A program made the translations under genes and the position numbers. A model generated the notes under the pieces. The model made no database searches, was not told the DNA's origin, and saw only the letters and a list, made by a program, of their open reading frames with translations. 38,640 nt of DNA from a virus. Shown here one piece after another: positions 6,540-13,530 of this stretch. The stretch is from IMG/VR virus record IMGVR_UViG_3300043435_001117, positions 1 to 38,640 of that record; one strand, 5' to 3'. Every line of letters starts with the position of its first letter. Within the stretch, counting starts at the first letter, position 1.

Positions 6540-7340
6540 TTAATTACTGATTTCCTGTTTTACATTCAGGACAATAGAACTTACAGGAATATTACCCTGG
6601 ATGGCCTCCCAAATGAGCAAAATTGAGTCAATACCTGTTTTAGCATGGAGTTCTATCAATACCCGTTCTGCTTGTTCTAATCCCTTAGCAGGTGATTTTA
6701 CAGGGGAACTTTGCCCGGTGATTCCTTTGCTTTCCTGTATGGTTTTTTTAACTTTTGCAGGACTGATTTTGCCTGTGGTTTGATCCTTTGCGGAATTGAT
6801 AATTTCCAATAATTCAGATTCAGAATCCGTTTGCTTCATAGCTTGAATAACTACTGAACTTGATACATTTCCCTCCGTTATCATTTCCTGAATGATTCCA
6901 GGGGCATAAGATAGGGCCAAAATATCCCGGATATATTGTTCGCTGAATGTACATCTTTTGCAGATTTCAGGTATTGTCTGCCCTGATAACTCAAGGTCCT
7001 GCAAAACTTTGCCCAATTCCAGGGGAGTAAGTGATTTTCCCGAGTTTCCGTTAATCTGTAAATATAGGCTGTCTGCTTCGCTGAATTCTGATTCTGATTT
7101 TACTAAGCAAGGTACAGGAAATTCAAATCCCTGTAAATTTAGTTCCTGCAATGCCCGGAACCGTCGGAACCCGTCCCTTATATGGAATAATCCGTCCGGA
7201 CCTTCAAATCCCTCCAGTGGTTTAATAATGCCATTTGTACGGATGTTCTCCGCAAGGTTCTGAATATCCCCGTAATCATTTCGGGAATTAATTTGCTCAT
7301 TGGAAACGAGCTGCGAGAATTGAAATGTTTTTAATTGCAT
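6540..7340 (-). CDS. ParB-like DNA-binding protein
   Basis: I set the start at 7340 (MQLKTFQFSQLV), directly behind the AACCAATAAAACC leader; the frame extends upstream but overlaps the next gene. Residues 15-65 hold the ParB N-terminal domain: SRNDYGDIQNLAENIRTNGI, then IRDGFRRFRALQEL, equivalent to the GERR(Y/F)RA box. An HTH follows (LELGKVLQDLELSGQTIPEI...SEQYIRDILAL). Family members bind specific sites and use CTP or act as nucleases. No ParA is in the window, so regulation or replication control is as likely as segregation. Confidence 0.82.
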   Translation of the reverse strand: MQLKTFQFSQLVSNEQINSRNDYGDIQNLAENIRTNGIIKPLEGFEGPDGLFHIRDGFRRFRALQELNLQGFEFPVPCLVKSESEFSEADSLYLQINGNSGKSLTPLELGKVLQDLELSGQTIPEICKRCTFSEQYIRDILALSYAPGIIQEMITEGNVSSSVVIQAMKQTDSESELLEIINSAKDQTTGKISPAKVKKTIQESKGITGQSSPVKSPAKGLEQAERVLIELHAKTGIDSILLIWEAIQGNIPVSSIVLNVKQEISN

Positions 7341-7344
7341 GGTT

Positions 7345-7674
7345 TTATTGGTTAAGTGGAAATTGTGAAAATACTGAACCTGTTTCCCTTGTTTCAACAA
7401 GTTCTAAGTTTATTTCGGAAATTGAATAGTATTCAATTAACAAGGCGTTCTCAATCATTTCAATAGGTTCTGGTAACTTTATGCCTTCATACTTATAGAT
7501 TCGTATGCAGGTAGATTTTTCGTTTATTCCTATCCATTTATTCGCCTCTTCTTTTGCATCAGGTATCCAATTTTCTAATTGTTCTAATGCCTGTGAATAA
7601 TCAGGGAATGATTCTATAAATGTATCCCCGTTCTGTGCTGAATACTCGCAAAAATAAATGATAATTTTTTTCAT
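7345..7674 (-). CDS. Hypothetical protein, 109 aa
   Basis: Starts at 7674 (MKKIIIYFCEYSAQNGDTF) behind AATAATAAAACC. A beta strand, a helical middle (YSQALEQLENWIPDAKEEANKW) and another strand pair suggest a small alpha/beta domain. The stop is four bases before the ParB-like start. Family unknown. Confidence 0.65.
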   Translation of the reverse strand: MKKIIIYFCEYSAQNGDTFIESFPDYSQALEQLENWIPDAKEEANKWIGINEKSTCIRIYKYEGIKLPEPIEMIENALLIEYYSISEINLELVETRETGSVFSQFPLNQ

Positions 7675-7689
7675 GGTTTTATTATTGGT

Positions 7690-7869
7690 TTATAGGGTGA
7701 ATGATGCGACAAAACGGTTTTTTACTTTTTTGACCTGAACTTTAGAAAATAATCCCTTTGAATTGTGGACTAATAATTCTGAGTCAATCCGGTAACTTTG
7801 GGAGTAAAAAAACTCATTCAAAAGTTTTTCGAGTCCCTCAATAGTGGGTGATGATGCTATTTTTTGCAT
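7690..7869 (-). CDS. Hypothetical protein, 59 aa
   Basis: The likely start is 7869 (MQKIASSPTIEGLEKLLNEF), just after the stop of the upstream gene at 7874 and behind AATTATAAAACC. The frame is open upstream, but that part overlaps the neighbour. A helix followed by basic beta strands (KGLFSKVQVKKVKNRFVASF) is predicted. Function unknown. Confidence 0.55.
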   Translation of the reverse strand: MQKIASSPTIEGLEKLLNEFFYSQSYRIDSELLVHNSKGLFSKVQVKKVKNRFVASFTL

Positions 7870-7873
7870 GGTT

Positions 7874-8080
7874 TTATAATTGAATAACACTACAATTGTA
7901 CGGAATATCCCGTAACTCGATACGGCCATAATTGGAACTGTAATATCCCTGTGATGAATATCTATTCCGGAAATTAATTAAGGCCCTTAGTACCTGGATA
8001 TGTCCTTTGTAAACGGTTTGTTCTCTGTTTAAATCAAATCCATCGGGTGATAAGATTCTGAATTTTGGTAATTTTTTCAT
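7874..8080 (-). CDS. Hypothetical protein, 68 aa
   Basis: Starts at 8080 (MKKLPKFRILSPDGF) behind TTCACCTTAAAACCAATAATC. A basic, Tyr/Ser-rich protein with no predicted membrane segment. Its leader lies just downstream of tRNA-like minihelix 2. No family recognised. Confidence 0.55.
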   Translation of the reverse strand: MKKLPKFRILSPDGFDLNREQTVYKGHIQVLRALINFRNRYSSQGYYSSNYGRIELRDIPYNCSVIQL

Positions 8081-8112
8081 AGGTGATTATTGGTTTTAAG
8101 GTGAAATTTTAG

Positions 8113-8157
8113 GGGAATAGCAGGGAATCGAACCCTGCTAAATTTCCAAACATTCCC
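8113..8157 (-). ncRNA. tRNA-like minihelix 2 (acceptor stem + TPsiC arm)
   Basis: On the minus strand, GGGAATG (8157-8151) pairs with TATTCCC (8119-8113), six Watson-Crick pairs and one G-T. GCAGGG, loop TTCGATT and CCCTGC form a perfect T-arm (6 bp, extendable to 7 at the cost of one acceptor pair). GGTTCGATTCC is identical to element 4698-4745. About 12 bases replace the D and anticodon arms. It begins 11 bases after a stop codon and is followed by CTAAAATTTCACC. The stacked helix is 13 bp, one more than a tRNA top half. Confidence 0.65.
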
Positions 8158-8168
8158 GGAAATAGGTT

Positions 8169-8606
8169 TTAATTACCTATGTAATTTTTATAGGTTTTTT
8201 TGGAAAGGTTCCGCTTGAAATAGGCCCTTAGCGTATCCCCTGTATTATAAATGTGATTCCCGTCTTTGTCCGTTTCTTCTCTCAGGTTATCCCATATAAT
8301 TGATTTTAGTGCCTGACAAGCTGCGGGCCTGTATTCTGTGGGGAAATATTGACCGGTACAGTATTTTAATTCCTGTGATTCATTCAAAGTCAACCGTCCG
8401 GAATTCTTACTCAAGTATTCAGTTAATTTTTGATCTAAATCTGAACCCAACCGGATAAAAGCAAGGCTCAACAATTCTCTAAAGTCGTGTAGGTCCTTTG
8501 TAATTTCACGCATTTCAGCGAAATAAATTTTACGGTCCCCATAGTCGGCAAATGATAAGCCTGGTTTTTGATTTGCGAATTGGATTAATTTTTCTACTGT
8601 GTTCAT
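8169..8606 (-). CDS. Hypothetical helical protein, 145 aa
   Basis: Starts MNTVEKLIQFANQKPGL at 8606 behind TTCACCTAATTAAAACC. Largely helical, with a charged middle (LGSDLDQKLTEYLSK) and a basic C-terminus (RAYFKRNLSKKTYKNYIG) that could touch nucleic acid. No Cys cluster, membrane segment or catalytic motif. Its stop is followed by tRNA-like minihelix 2. Confidence 0.65.
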   Translation of the reverse strand: MNTVEKLIQFANQKPGLSFADYGDRKIYFAEMREITKDLHDFRELLSLAFIRLGSDLDQKLTEYLSKNSGRLTLNESQELKYCTGQYFPTEYRPAACQALKSIIWDNLREETDKDGNHIYNTGDTLRAYFKRNLSKKTYKNYIGN

Positions 8607-8664
8607 TTTGGTTTTAATTAGGTGAATATCCCGGATGCCGTCCGGTACGGTTTTAAATGGTTAA

Positions 8665-8835
8665 TTAATGATTTTGGGCAAATTTCCAAACATTGTAATA
8701 AGTGGTCAAATAGCCTGAATTTTCGTACTTTGATTCTAAAAACCTGTTAAGGCTCATTATATCAAAATATCCCTCTGATGTGTACTCAAATAGCAATTGA
8801 GTGAATAGGTTTTTTTCTTTTGGAGTTAAAAACAT
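8665..8835 (-). CDS. Small hypothetical protein, 56 aa
   Basis: Starts ATG 8835 (MFLTPKEKNLFTQLLFEYTS), stops TAA at 8665-8667. It is supported by the operon-type leader (TTCACCCTTAAAACCGTTCACC) and by tight spacing after the 8859 stop. Aromatic-rich and probably helical. A small hairpin, CCGGA/TCCGG at 8631-8645, follows in the gap before the next gene but lacks a T-arm. Confidence 0.6.
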   Translation of the reverse strand: MFLTPKEKNLFTQLLFEYTSEGYFDIMSLNRFLESKYENSGYLTTYYNVWKFAQNH

Positions 8836-8858
8836 GGTGAACGGTTTTAAGGGTGAAA

Positions 8859-9203
8859 TTATGCCTGATTAGTTTGTATTAATCTTTCCTGAATGGTCAT
8901 ATTACTAACTATTCGGATATAACTTTCGATGTCATCAGGTTCGCAGCAAAATAGGCCCCGGTAATCATCTAAAAAATAGTTGATAATTAGGGATTGAATT
9001 TTTGCCCATTGATGCACCTTGAAATCTATCTCAAAGTAATAACGGGCAAGCTCAGTATCATTTTCAAATGTCCGGACCGAGTTAACATCGTCCCAAAATG
9101 TTGAATAATCTTCTGACTCTCTCATAGGATAATCAAAATACATTCTTGCAGGCATTGTGTGCGGTACCCTCAGTACGGCAAAATGGTTTTTTGTGGTTTG
9201 CAT
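8859..9203 (-). CDS. Hypothetical protein, 114 aa
   Basis: Starts MQTTKNHFAVLRVPHTMPAR at 9203 behind AATCAATTTCACTT. Acidic, rich in Asp, Tyr and Trp, with predicted alternating helices. No catalytic or binding motif identified. Second gene of the leftward operon, so probably expressed early. Confidence 0.65.
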   Translation of the reverse strand: MQTTKNHFAVLRVPHTMPARMYFDYPMRESEDYSTFWDDVNSVRTFENDTELARYYFEIDFKVHQWAKIQSLIINYFLDDYRGLFCCEPDDIESYIRIVSNMTIQERLIQTNQA

Positions 9204-9235
9204 AAGTGAAATTGATTAAGTGGTGAATGATTAAA

Positions 9236-9526
9236 TTAGGAATATTTGTAAGCAATTACGGCATCTTCGCCACATTTTGAAATTGCTATGAAATAGGCTG
9301 AAAAAAAGGTATCGCAATAAAATCCGCAAAAAATACCCGGTTTATTAATTCTCATAAACATTGACAAAGGTAAAATTTCGGACCTTTCCGAGTTAATAAC
9401 AAAGGATTCATTCTCTAATTCTGATGGACTCAAATAGTCCATTTCCTGACCTACTTTGATTTGGTCATCAAATGATAAGTCCCAAAAGGATAAAACAGGT
9501 GAACGAAAATAAAATGATGTTTTCAT
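9236..9526 (-). CDS. Hypothetical protein, 96 aa, first gene of leftward operon
   Basis: I place the start at 9526 (MKTSFYFRSPVLSFWDLSFD). The frame is open back to 9601, but that extension overlaps the promoter at 9565-9595 and would encode a poorly conserved-looking hydrophobic leader. The leader TTCACTTAATCATTTATCACTT resembles the other leaders of the operon. Late residues are hydrophobic and aromatic (FCGFYCDTFFSAYFIA), perhaps a buried strand pair. Family unknown. Confidence 0.6.
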   Translation of the reverse strand: MKTSFYFRSPVLSFWDLSFDDQIKVGQEMDYLSPSELENESFVINSERSEILPLSMFMRINKPGIFCGFYCDTFFSAYFIAISKCGEDAVIAYKYS

Positions 9527-9564
9527 AAGTGATAAATGATTAAGTGAATGATTAATAACGAGGG

Positions 9565-9595
9565 CAAATGTATAACGCCATTTTATTAAAAGCAA
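9565..9595 (-). promoter_or_regulatory. Bacteroidetes-type promoter for the leftward operon
   Basis: The minus strand reads TTG (9595-9593), 20 bp, TACATTTG (9572-9565), matching the Bacteroidetes consensus (TTTG, 19-21, TAnnTTTG) at all but one base. Transcription would start near 9558-9561, about 30 bases before the 9526 start. It is the only good match upstream of the operon. Confidence 0.65.
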
Positions 9596-9833
9596 TAGCA
9601 TTTATAAAATAATCTAAAAATAATTTATAACAGCCTGATTATCAACCAAAAAAAATTTTAATGAATAATAAAATCTAATTTAATTAATCCTCTCTCAAAC
9701 GAATAACCGTGCCAGCAAACGAAATTAAGGACCTGAATAAAAACCAGTATCAAATCAACCAGGCACAAAGGACGGAATAGGTTAATCTTTGATCTGGTTG
9801 AATGGAATGAGGGAAGGGAGGTAATTTCCGCAT

Positions 9834-9847
9834 CCTTTGTACAAAGG
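9834..9847. repeat. 14-bp perfect palindrome
   Basis: CCTTTGTACAAAGG is a perfect palindrome between divergent operons. It has the size and symmetry of an operator for a dimeric HTH protein such as the one at 3475-3750, but no second copy or binding evidence is visible. Confidence 0.5.
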
Positions 9848-9884
9848 GAAAGTAAGGAAATTTTTCAACCTTAAATTTATTCAA

Positions 9885-9906
9885 CCGAACCGAACCGAAC
9901 CGAACC
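9885..9906. repeat. CCGAA tandem repeat (four copies)
   Basis: Four exact CCGAA units and a trailing CC, within the gene-free central region. Short tandem units like this occur in phage and plasmid origins as iterons, but they can also be simple slippage repeats. Confidence 0.7.
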
Positions 9907-10651
9907 CGGAACGAATAACCCAATACATAATACCATTTTACCAATAACCTGTACTTATAAGTTATATTATGTTAATTAAACTTTCCTTCATAGGTTAATA
10001 GGTTGATAAACAAGCAATTAAGGAACGATTGATACCGGATTCAATAAAGTATTATTAAGGGACTGACAAGGTGGCACAAGGCAAGCCCCTGCAAAGGATA
10101 GGAATGCACGAAATTAGGGACCCCCCTTTGCCGTTTTGCGGATTTCGGATTTTCGCCACAGCCAGCGGAGGGGGTGCTTTTATATAATCATACCCCCACT
10201 TCACATACGAAGTTTGTTTCGATAATTCGGATTGCGTTTCATGGCTTTGGGGTTTCTCGCCCGAAATTGCTACTACCGGATTTTGCACTGCTAAAAAAAT
10301 CACGCACACCCCCAAATGAGGATTTGTTCGTCATGGAAGGGCAGGGATTGCAGGGCATGAAAATGCGAACAAACCGCAATGCGTGGGGAATGAAATTTAA
10401 AGCGGCTGGAAGTTGGGATGATTGTTATTCAGGGTATCGGTAATTATTGTGTTTGCAAAACGACCACCCCGAAAAAATGAATGAGGGCAAATTGGGAGTT
10501 ATGAACCGAAATGAATTTTTGAGTGGGTGGGTGGGAGTAGTGTGTTTTTGAGTTTAAGTGCTGTGGTTAGTTTAGTTTGTGGGTTAAGCACTAAACGATA
10601 AAAATGATAGGCTGAAGGGAAGGGAAGCGGAGGTGGAGTTCGTATAACAGG

Positions 10652-10699
10652 GATGTGCTATTGATTAAAAACAGTAAGTAAAAAACTGCGAAGCACATC
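10652..10699. repeat. Inverted repeat upstream of the RepL-like gene
   Basis: GATGTGCT (10652-10659) and AGCACATC (10692-10699) are perfect inverted repeats around a 32-base AT-rich loop with a nested CAGT/ACTG pair. It lies about 120 bases before the 10817 promoter. It has no T-run, so it is unlikely to be a terminator. Confidence 0.5.
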
Positions 10700-10816
10700 T
10701 AAGATAAGGGGCTTTTGTAACTGCTTGATACTCAGTATTTGGGTTGCTAAAAAGTGCCTCAAAAACCACAGTTTCTTGTCGTTTTCGGAAAAATAATTAC
10801 ACAAATTGAACGCTTT

Positions 10817-10847
10817 TTTGTTTTTTGTTTCAATCTTGCTAACTTTG
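10817..10847 (+). promoter_or_regulatory. Bacteroidetes-type promoter
   Basis: TTTG (10817-10820), 19 bp, TAACTTTG (10840-10847): full match to the Bacteroidetes consensus. It lies 14 bases before ATG 10862 and inside the open upstream extension of that frame, which argues for the 10862 start. Confidence 0.8.
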
Positions 10848-10861
10848 TGATATTAATTATT

Positions 10862-11290
10862 ATGGATAGTGATAAAGTAGTTAATGAGGCTGAATTGAGT
10901 CCGTATTGCGGTAATAGGTATAGGTATGTCAGGTATTACAATGACAGTATCTTTAGCCTTAACTTCATGAGTGATAGTGAGTTCAGGTTATTTCGTTCAT
11001 TGCTTTTCCATAGTGATGTTTTAAGTAACTGCGTTATGCTTTGTGATAGCAGGGTTAGGTTTGATGTAATAGGAATTGCTTATAGGGGTATTGATAGTTG
11101 GGATGGGAATGTCAGGAGGTATCAGAGGGATATGAAGGTATTGAAGGCTAAAAGGTTGGTATTGAGTAGTAATAGTGTAACAGGTCGTAGGAGTGTTATG
11201 GTAAATCCGAGAGTTGCCTTTGCAGGGGATTTTCATGACAGGAAAAGGGCTATTCAGATTTGGGATAGGTTGTTTGGTAGTAAGGTATAG
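10862..11290 (+). CDS. Winged-helix RepL-like replication initiator or regulator
   Basis: 142 residues from ATG 10862. Predicted helices around MSDSEFRLFRSLLFHSDVL and DSWDGNVRRYQRDMKVLKAK lead into a wing (RLVLSSNSVTGRRSVMVNP). The end NPRVAFAGDFHDRKRAIQIW resembles the 'MVNPxxxxKG...KR' end of RepL-type plasmid replication proteins and similar winged-helix proteins of Bacteroidetes phages. Neighbours are an SSB and the gene-free region, supporting a role in replication initiation. A pure transcription regulator is the alternative. Confidence 0.6.
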   Translation: MDSDKVVNEAELSPYCGNRYRYVRYYNDSIFSLNFMSDSEFRLFRSLLFHSDVLSNCVMLCDSRVRFDVIGIAYRGIDSWDGNVRRYQRDMKVLKAKRLVLSSNSVTGRRSVMVNPRVAFAGDFHDRKRAIQIWDRLFGSKV

Positions 11291-11292
11291 TT

Positions 11293-11502
11293 ATGGAAGA
11301 AAATAAGGAACCAATTGAATTAAGCGAAGCAGACATGAAGTGGGTGAAGGATGTTGCGTTTAACGAGTTTAGCGGAAAGACAGACGAGGAGTTAGGTGAT
11401 AGATGTGTGAATTGCGTGAAGTTTGGGGGTGATGGTGTTTGTGTTGAGAGTAAATTGGTTGTATTAAAGACTGACTGCTGTTGGTTGTTTGAGGGTAAGT
11501 AA
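11293..11502 (+). CDS. Small Cys-rich protein, possible zinc binder
   Basis: 69 residues, starting two bases after the previous stop. An acidic helix, then RCVNCVKFGGDGVCVESKL and TDCCWLF: five Cys with a leading C-x2-C. The pattern suggests a small zinc or Fe-S site, as in a C-x2-C...C...C knuckle. Function unknown. Confidence 0.65.
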   Translation: MEENKEPIELSEADMKWVKDVAFNEFSGKTDEELGDRCVNCVKFGGDGVCVESKLVVLKTDCCWLFEGK

Positions 11503-11517
11503 GTTTAAAGTAAGTAT

Positions 11518-11832
11518 ATGGTAGCACTTGGGTTTTTGATTTTCTCTGGTTTTGTTGCAGTTAATCTGTCTTGGTATCTCTACTTAGCAAGAAAAGAGGA
11601 GGAACATAAAAAGGTTTGCCGTGTATATGATAGGGTAATTGAATCAAGGGATAAGGACATAGAAAATCTGCAAAGTAAATCCATCTTATTCGATAAGACT
11701 ATCATTCCGGTAGGTATGACCGAGGAGGAGTTTATTGAAAAAGTTAGGTTAGGAGAACCTGTTGGTGTAGCATTGGGTGGCAGGTCTATTGAAGATTGCA
11801 TTGCCTACATCAACAAATCTTTTATTAAGTAA
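11518..11832 (+). CDS. N-terminally anchored membrane protein with coiled coil
   Basis: 104 residues. One hydrophobic segment at residues 2-24 (VALGFLIFSGFVAVNLSWYLYLA), then a charged helix (RKEEEHKKVCRVYDRVIESRDKDIENLQSK) and a small C-terminal domain with PVGMTEEEFIEKVRLGEPV. It probably sits in the inner membrane with its bulk in the cytoplasm. The AAGTAAGTAT leader before the ATG is repeated before the SSB gene. Confidence 0.6.
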   Translation: MVALGFLIFSGFVAVNLSWYLYLARKEEEHKKVCRVYDRVIESRDKDIENLQSKSILFDKTIIPVGMTEEEFIEKVRLGEPVGVALGGRSIEDCIAYINKSFIK

Positions 11833-11854
11833 AATTGTAAACAAAAGTAAGTAT

Positions 11855-12268
11855 ATGGCAAATTCAAATTCATTGTATTCAGAGTTCCATCAGGGCTTAA
11901 AGCCTGGGCAAGGAGTATGTAATGTAAACCACAAAACTGCTGGTGATAAAAAACCTGCTATTGATGCCGTTGTTCGTTTCCCTTTCAAAATTGTAACTGA
12001 CGAAGGAGAAGTGTTAGAAGCAGGAACTCTAATGAAGTTCAGTTTTTGGGCAAGAGAAAGTAAGAGTGGTAAATTGTGGTACTCAGGAGGAGTATCTGCA
12101 TTGGGGGAGAAGTTTTATCGTGGTGGTTCTTCAACAGGAAATGGGAATACGGGCGTTCCTACTACATCGACTCCCAATTCTGCTACCGCAACTGGAGCAT
12201 CTGGCCCAACCCATACTACGGCCCATGGACATTCTTCACAGACTACGGACGACGACCTTCCGTTCTAA
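11855..12268 (+). CDS. ssb: Single-stranded DNA-binding protein
   Basis: 137 residues from ATG 11855. The frame extends upstream into the preceding gene, but 11855 has the AAGTAAGTAT leader. The C-terminus is a Gly/Ser/Thr-rich linker ending TTDDDLPF, the acidic tip by which SSBs recruit replication partners. The N-terminal 90 residues are beta-rich (AVVRFPFKIVTDEGEVLEAG, LMKFSFWARE) as expected for an OB fold, but too divergent to name by motif. It would coat ssDNA at phage forks. Confidence 0.75.
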   Translation: MANSNSLYSEFHQGLKPGQGVCNVNHKTAGDKKPAIDAVVRFPFKIVTDEGEVLEAGTLMKFSFWARESKSGKLWYSGGVSALGEKFYRGGSSTGNGNTGVPTTSTPNSATATGASGPTHTTAHGHSSQTTDDDLPF

Positions 12269-12324
12269 AACGGCAGTTTAGGTTTGGTGGGTTTCACGAG
12301 TATGTAACCAACTATAATCCAGGC

Positions 12325-12657
12325 ATGGGGTTCCTGAATAAGAACAACAGGAAGAAGAGTGTTTACGACATTGATTTCTATGGGCATATAAGATTGCCTT
12401 TGGAGCTTGGTGGTAAATTGTGCAGAGTTGGTATCTTTGTGAAGTTAATGCCTGATAAGAAAACCCAGTACCTGAGCTTGAAGTTTATTGATCGTGAAAG
12501 TGTTTTTGAGGACAAAATAACTATTAAGACAGAGAAGATGCTTGCGGAAATGATAAACGATGGCAGTGTTTATGAGTTACCTGGTGTCAAGGAGAAGTTC
12601 GGGGAAATTGATAATATCGTAATAGATGGATTTAACGAAGTCAATGATGAATACTGA
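12325..12657 (+). CDS. Hypothetical protein, 110 aa
   Basis: ATG 12325 (MGFLNKNNRKKSVYDIDFYG) is the first in-frame start after the SSB stop. The frame is open back to 12076, but that stretch is the shadow of the SSB linker. The residues just before 12325 (GGFHEYVTNYNPG) look protein-like, so a non-ATG start near 12285 is possible. Alternating strands (GHIRLPLELGGKLCRVGIFVKL) suggest a beta domain. The gene overlaps the next start. Function unknown. Confidence 0.55.
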   Translation: MGFLNKNNRKKSVYDIDFYGHIRLPLELGGKLCRVGIFVKLMPDKKTQYLSLKFIDRESVFEDKITIKTEKMLAEMINDGSVYELPGVKEKFGEIDNIVIDGFNEVNDEY

Positions 12658-13030
12658 TAGCGAATTAAATAAGGATAAACCTGTGTGCCGTCCCTGCGAA
12701 GAGAAGAATAGGTTAATTGAGGGCAGTATTGTTGCTGGGCAGGTAGAAGGATATGGTATAATTGACAAGGCTAAGAACCTTGTTAAAGGCGTTGTTGATA
12801 TGGTCAATGAGGACTATGTAGATAATTTGGAGTACATGAGGCGTAAGGAGATATGCCGTAAATGTCCACATAGGATGAATGTACTTACAGGTAAGTTTGA
12901 GGAAAAGAAGGTAAGCAAGTTAGATAAATGTATGGCTTGCGACTGCTTTTTAATTAGCAGAGTAGGTAAGATTAGGGGTAAGGCATGGCTTAAAAACCAA
13001 GATTGTCCTTTGGGGAAGTGGAAGGGTTAA
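12644..13030 (+). CDS. Zinc-ribbon-like Cys-rich protein
   Basis: 128 residues (start 12644, or 12647 one codon on; both overlap the upstream stop). Cys pattern: CRPC near the N-terminus, CRKCPHR in the middle, then CMACDC and a final DCPLGKW. This C-x2-C...C-x2-C-x-C...CP-x2-KW pattern is one I know from unannotated Bacteroidetes phage proteins and probably binds zinc. The last 41 bases overlap, tail to tail, the minus-strand gene 12990-13259. Confidence 0.65.
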   Translation: MMNTDSELNKDKPVCRPCEEKNRLIEGSIVAGQVEGYGIIDKAKNLVKGVVDMVNEDYVDNLEYMRRKEICRKCPHRMNVLTGKFEEKKVSKLDKCMACDCFLISRVGKIRGKAWLKNQDCPLGKWKG

Positions 13031-13259
13031 AGGTTCGTATGTGATACACTAATTCATATCCTAATTCGTGTATAGTTTTTACATATTTGTCTTCGCTTTT
13101 TTCAGCATTGTCAAGTTCTTCTTTAGTGAACAACTGAAACTCCTCTAAGCAACTTCTTGATTCTTGAATAAATAATCGGTTCCCAACCTTACCTAAGATT
13201 GTACCTTTTGTTTTTCTTACTTCAAGAAAGTCTGAGAATGATAGTAGTGTTGTTTTCAT
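12990..13259 (-). CDS. Hypothetical protein, 89 aa
   Basis: Start at 13259 (MKTTLLSFSDFLEVRKTKGT); the open extension to 13358 overlaps the upstream gene. A beta-strand-like segment (KGTILGKVGNRLFIQE) precedes an acidic helix (KEELDNAEKSEDKYVKTI). It ends inside the oppositely oriented Cys-rich gene. Function unknown. Confidence 0.5.
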   Translation of the reverse strand: MKTTLLSFSDFLEVRKTKGTILGKVGNRLFIQESRSCLEEFQLFTKEELDNAEKSEDKYVKTIHELGYELVYHIRTFNPSTSPKDNLGF

Positions 13260-13266
13260 ATTGTGA

Positions 13267-13527
13267 TTACAAGTTCTTATCAAGTAACTCAAGGATGTCC
13301 AACCATGTCTGTTTTTTCTTGAAGTAAATGTCCATTTCCATAGGACCTGCCTTCTCACGATTGAGGTAAACGGTCAAACCAAAAATCTCCGAATCGTCTT
13401 TAAATCCATAATACCCAGCGAAGTCAATTTGATTGAACGAGAACATTACAAAGCCATCTACATAGACTTTTACCCTGCCATTGTAAATCTTAAAGTCGTA
13501 GGTGTGTTTTTTAGGTTGTGTTTTCAT
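13267..13527 (-). CDS. Hypothetical beta-rich protein, 86 aa
   Basis: Starts MKTQPKKHTYDFKIYNGRVK at 13527. Alternating strands (VKVYVDGFVMFSF, FGLTVYLNRE, MEMDIYFKKK) then a helix (TWLDILELLDKNL), a compact alpha/beta or beta-sandwich-like domain. It is three bases after the upstream stop, so in the same transcript. Not recognised. Confidence 0.6.
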   Translation of the reverse strand: MKTQPKKHTYDFKIYNGRVKVYVDGFVMFSFNQIDFAGYYGFKDDSEIFGLTVYLNREKAGPMEMDIYFKKKQTWLDILELLDKNL

Positions 13528-13530
13528 AGG

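Larger units (their letters stand above)
9698..9920 (+). repeat. Direct repeat AACGAATAACC (two copies)
   Basis: The 11-mer AACGAATAACC occurs at 9698-9708 and again at 9910-9920, just after the CCGAA repeats. The pair brackets the 14-bp palindrome. Possibly a replication-protein or regulator site. Confidence 0.5.
9596..10816. other. Gene-free divergent region, candidate replication origin
   Basis: About 1.2 kb between divergent early operons with no gene I can support. The two open frames here (10174-10443 plus, 10055-10315 minus) have poor start contexts and odd composition. The left half is AT-rich with repeats and a palindrome. 10060-10450 is richer in GC with short hairpins such as CCG-TTTTG-CGG near 10132. 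10480-10640 is G-rich on the plus strand. Position, repeats and the RepL-like gene next door fit an origin, but that is inference. Confidence 0.45.

Noticed and set aside
10055-10443. Opposed ORFs of 86 and 89 codons in the central gap
   Set aside because: They overlap each other, lack the leaders seen elsewhere, and have Pro/Ser-rich chance-like composition; more likely noncoding.
10525-10535. Possible G-quadruplex (GGGTGGGTGGG)
   Set aside because: Only three adjacent G-tracts; the nearest fourth is too far for a confident call.
12076-12324. Long upstream extension of the 110-aa gene
   Set aside because: It is the alternate frame of the SSB low-complexity linker.
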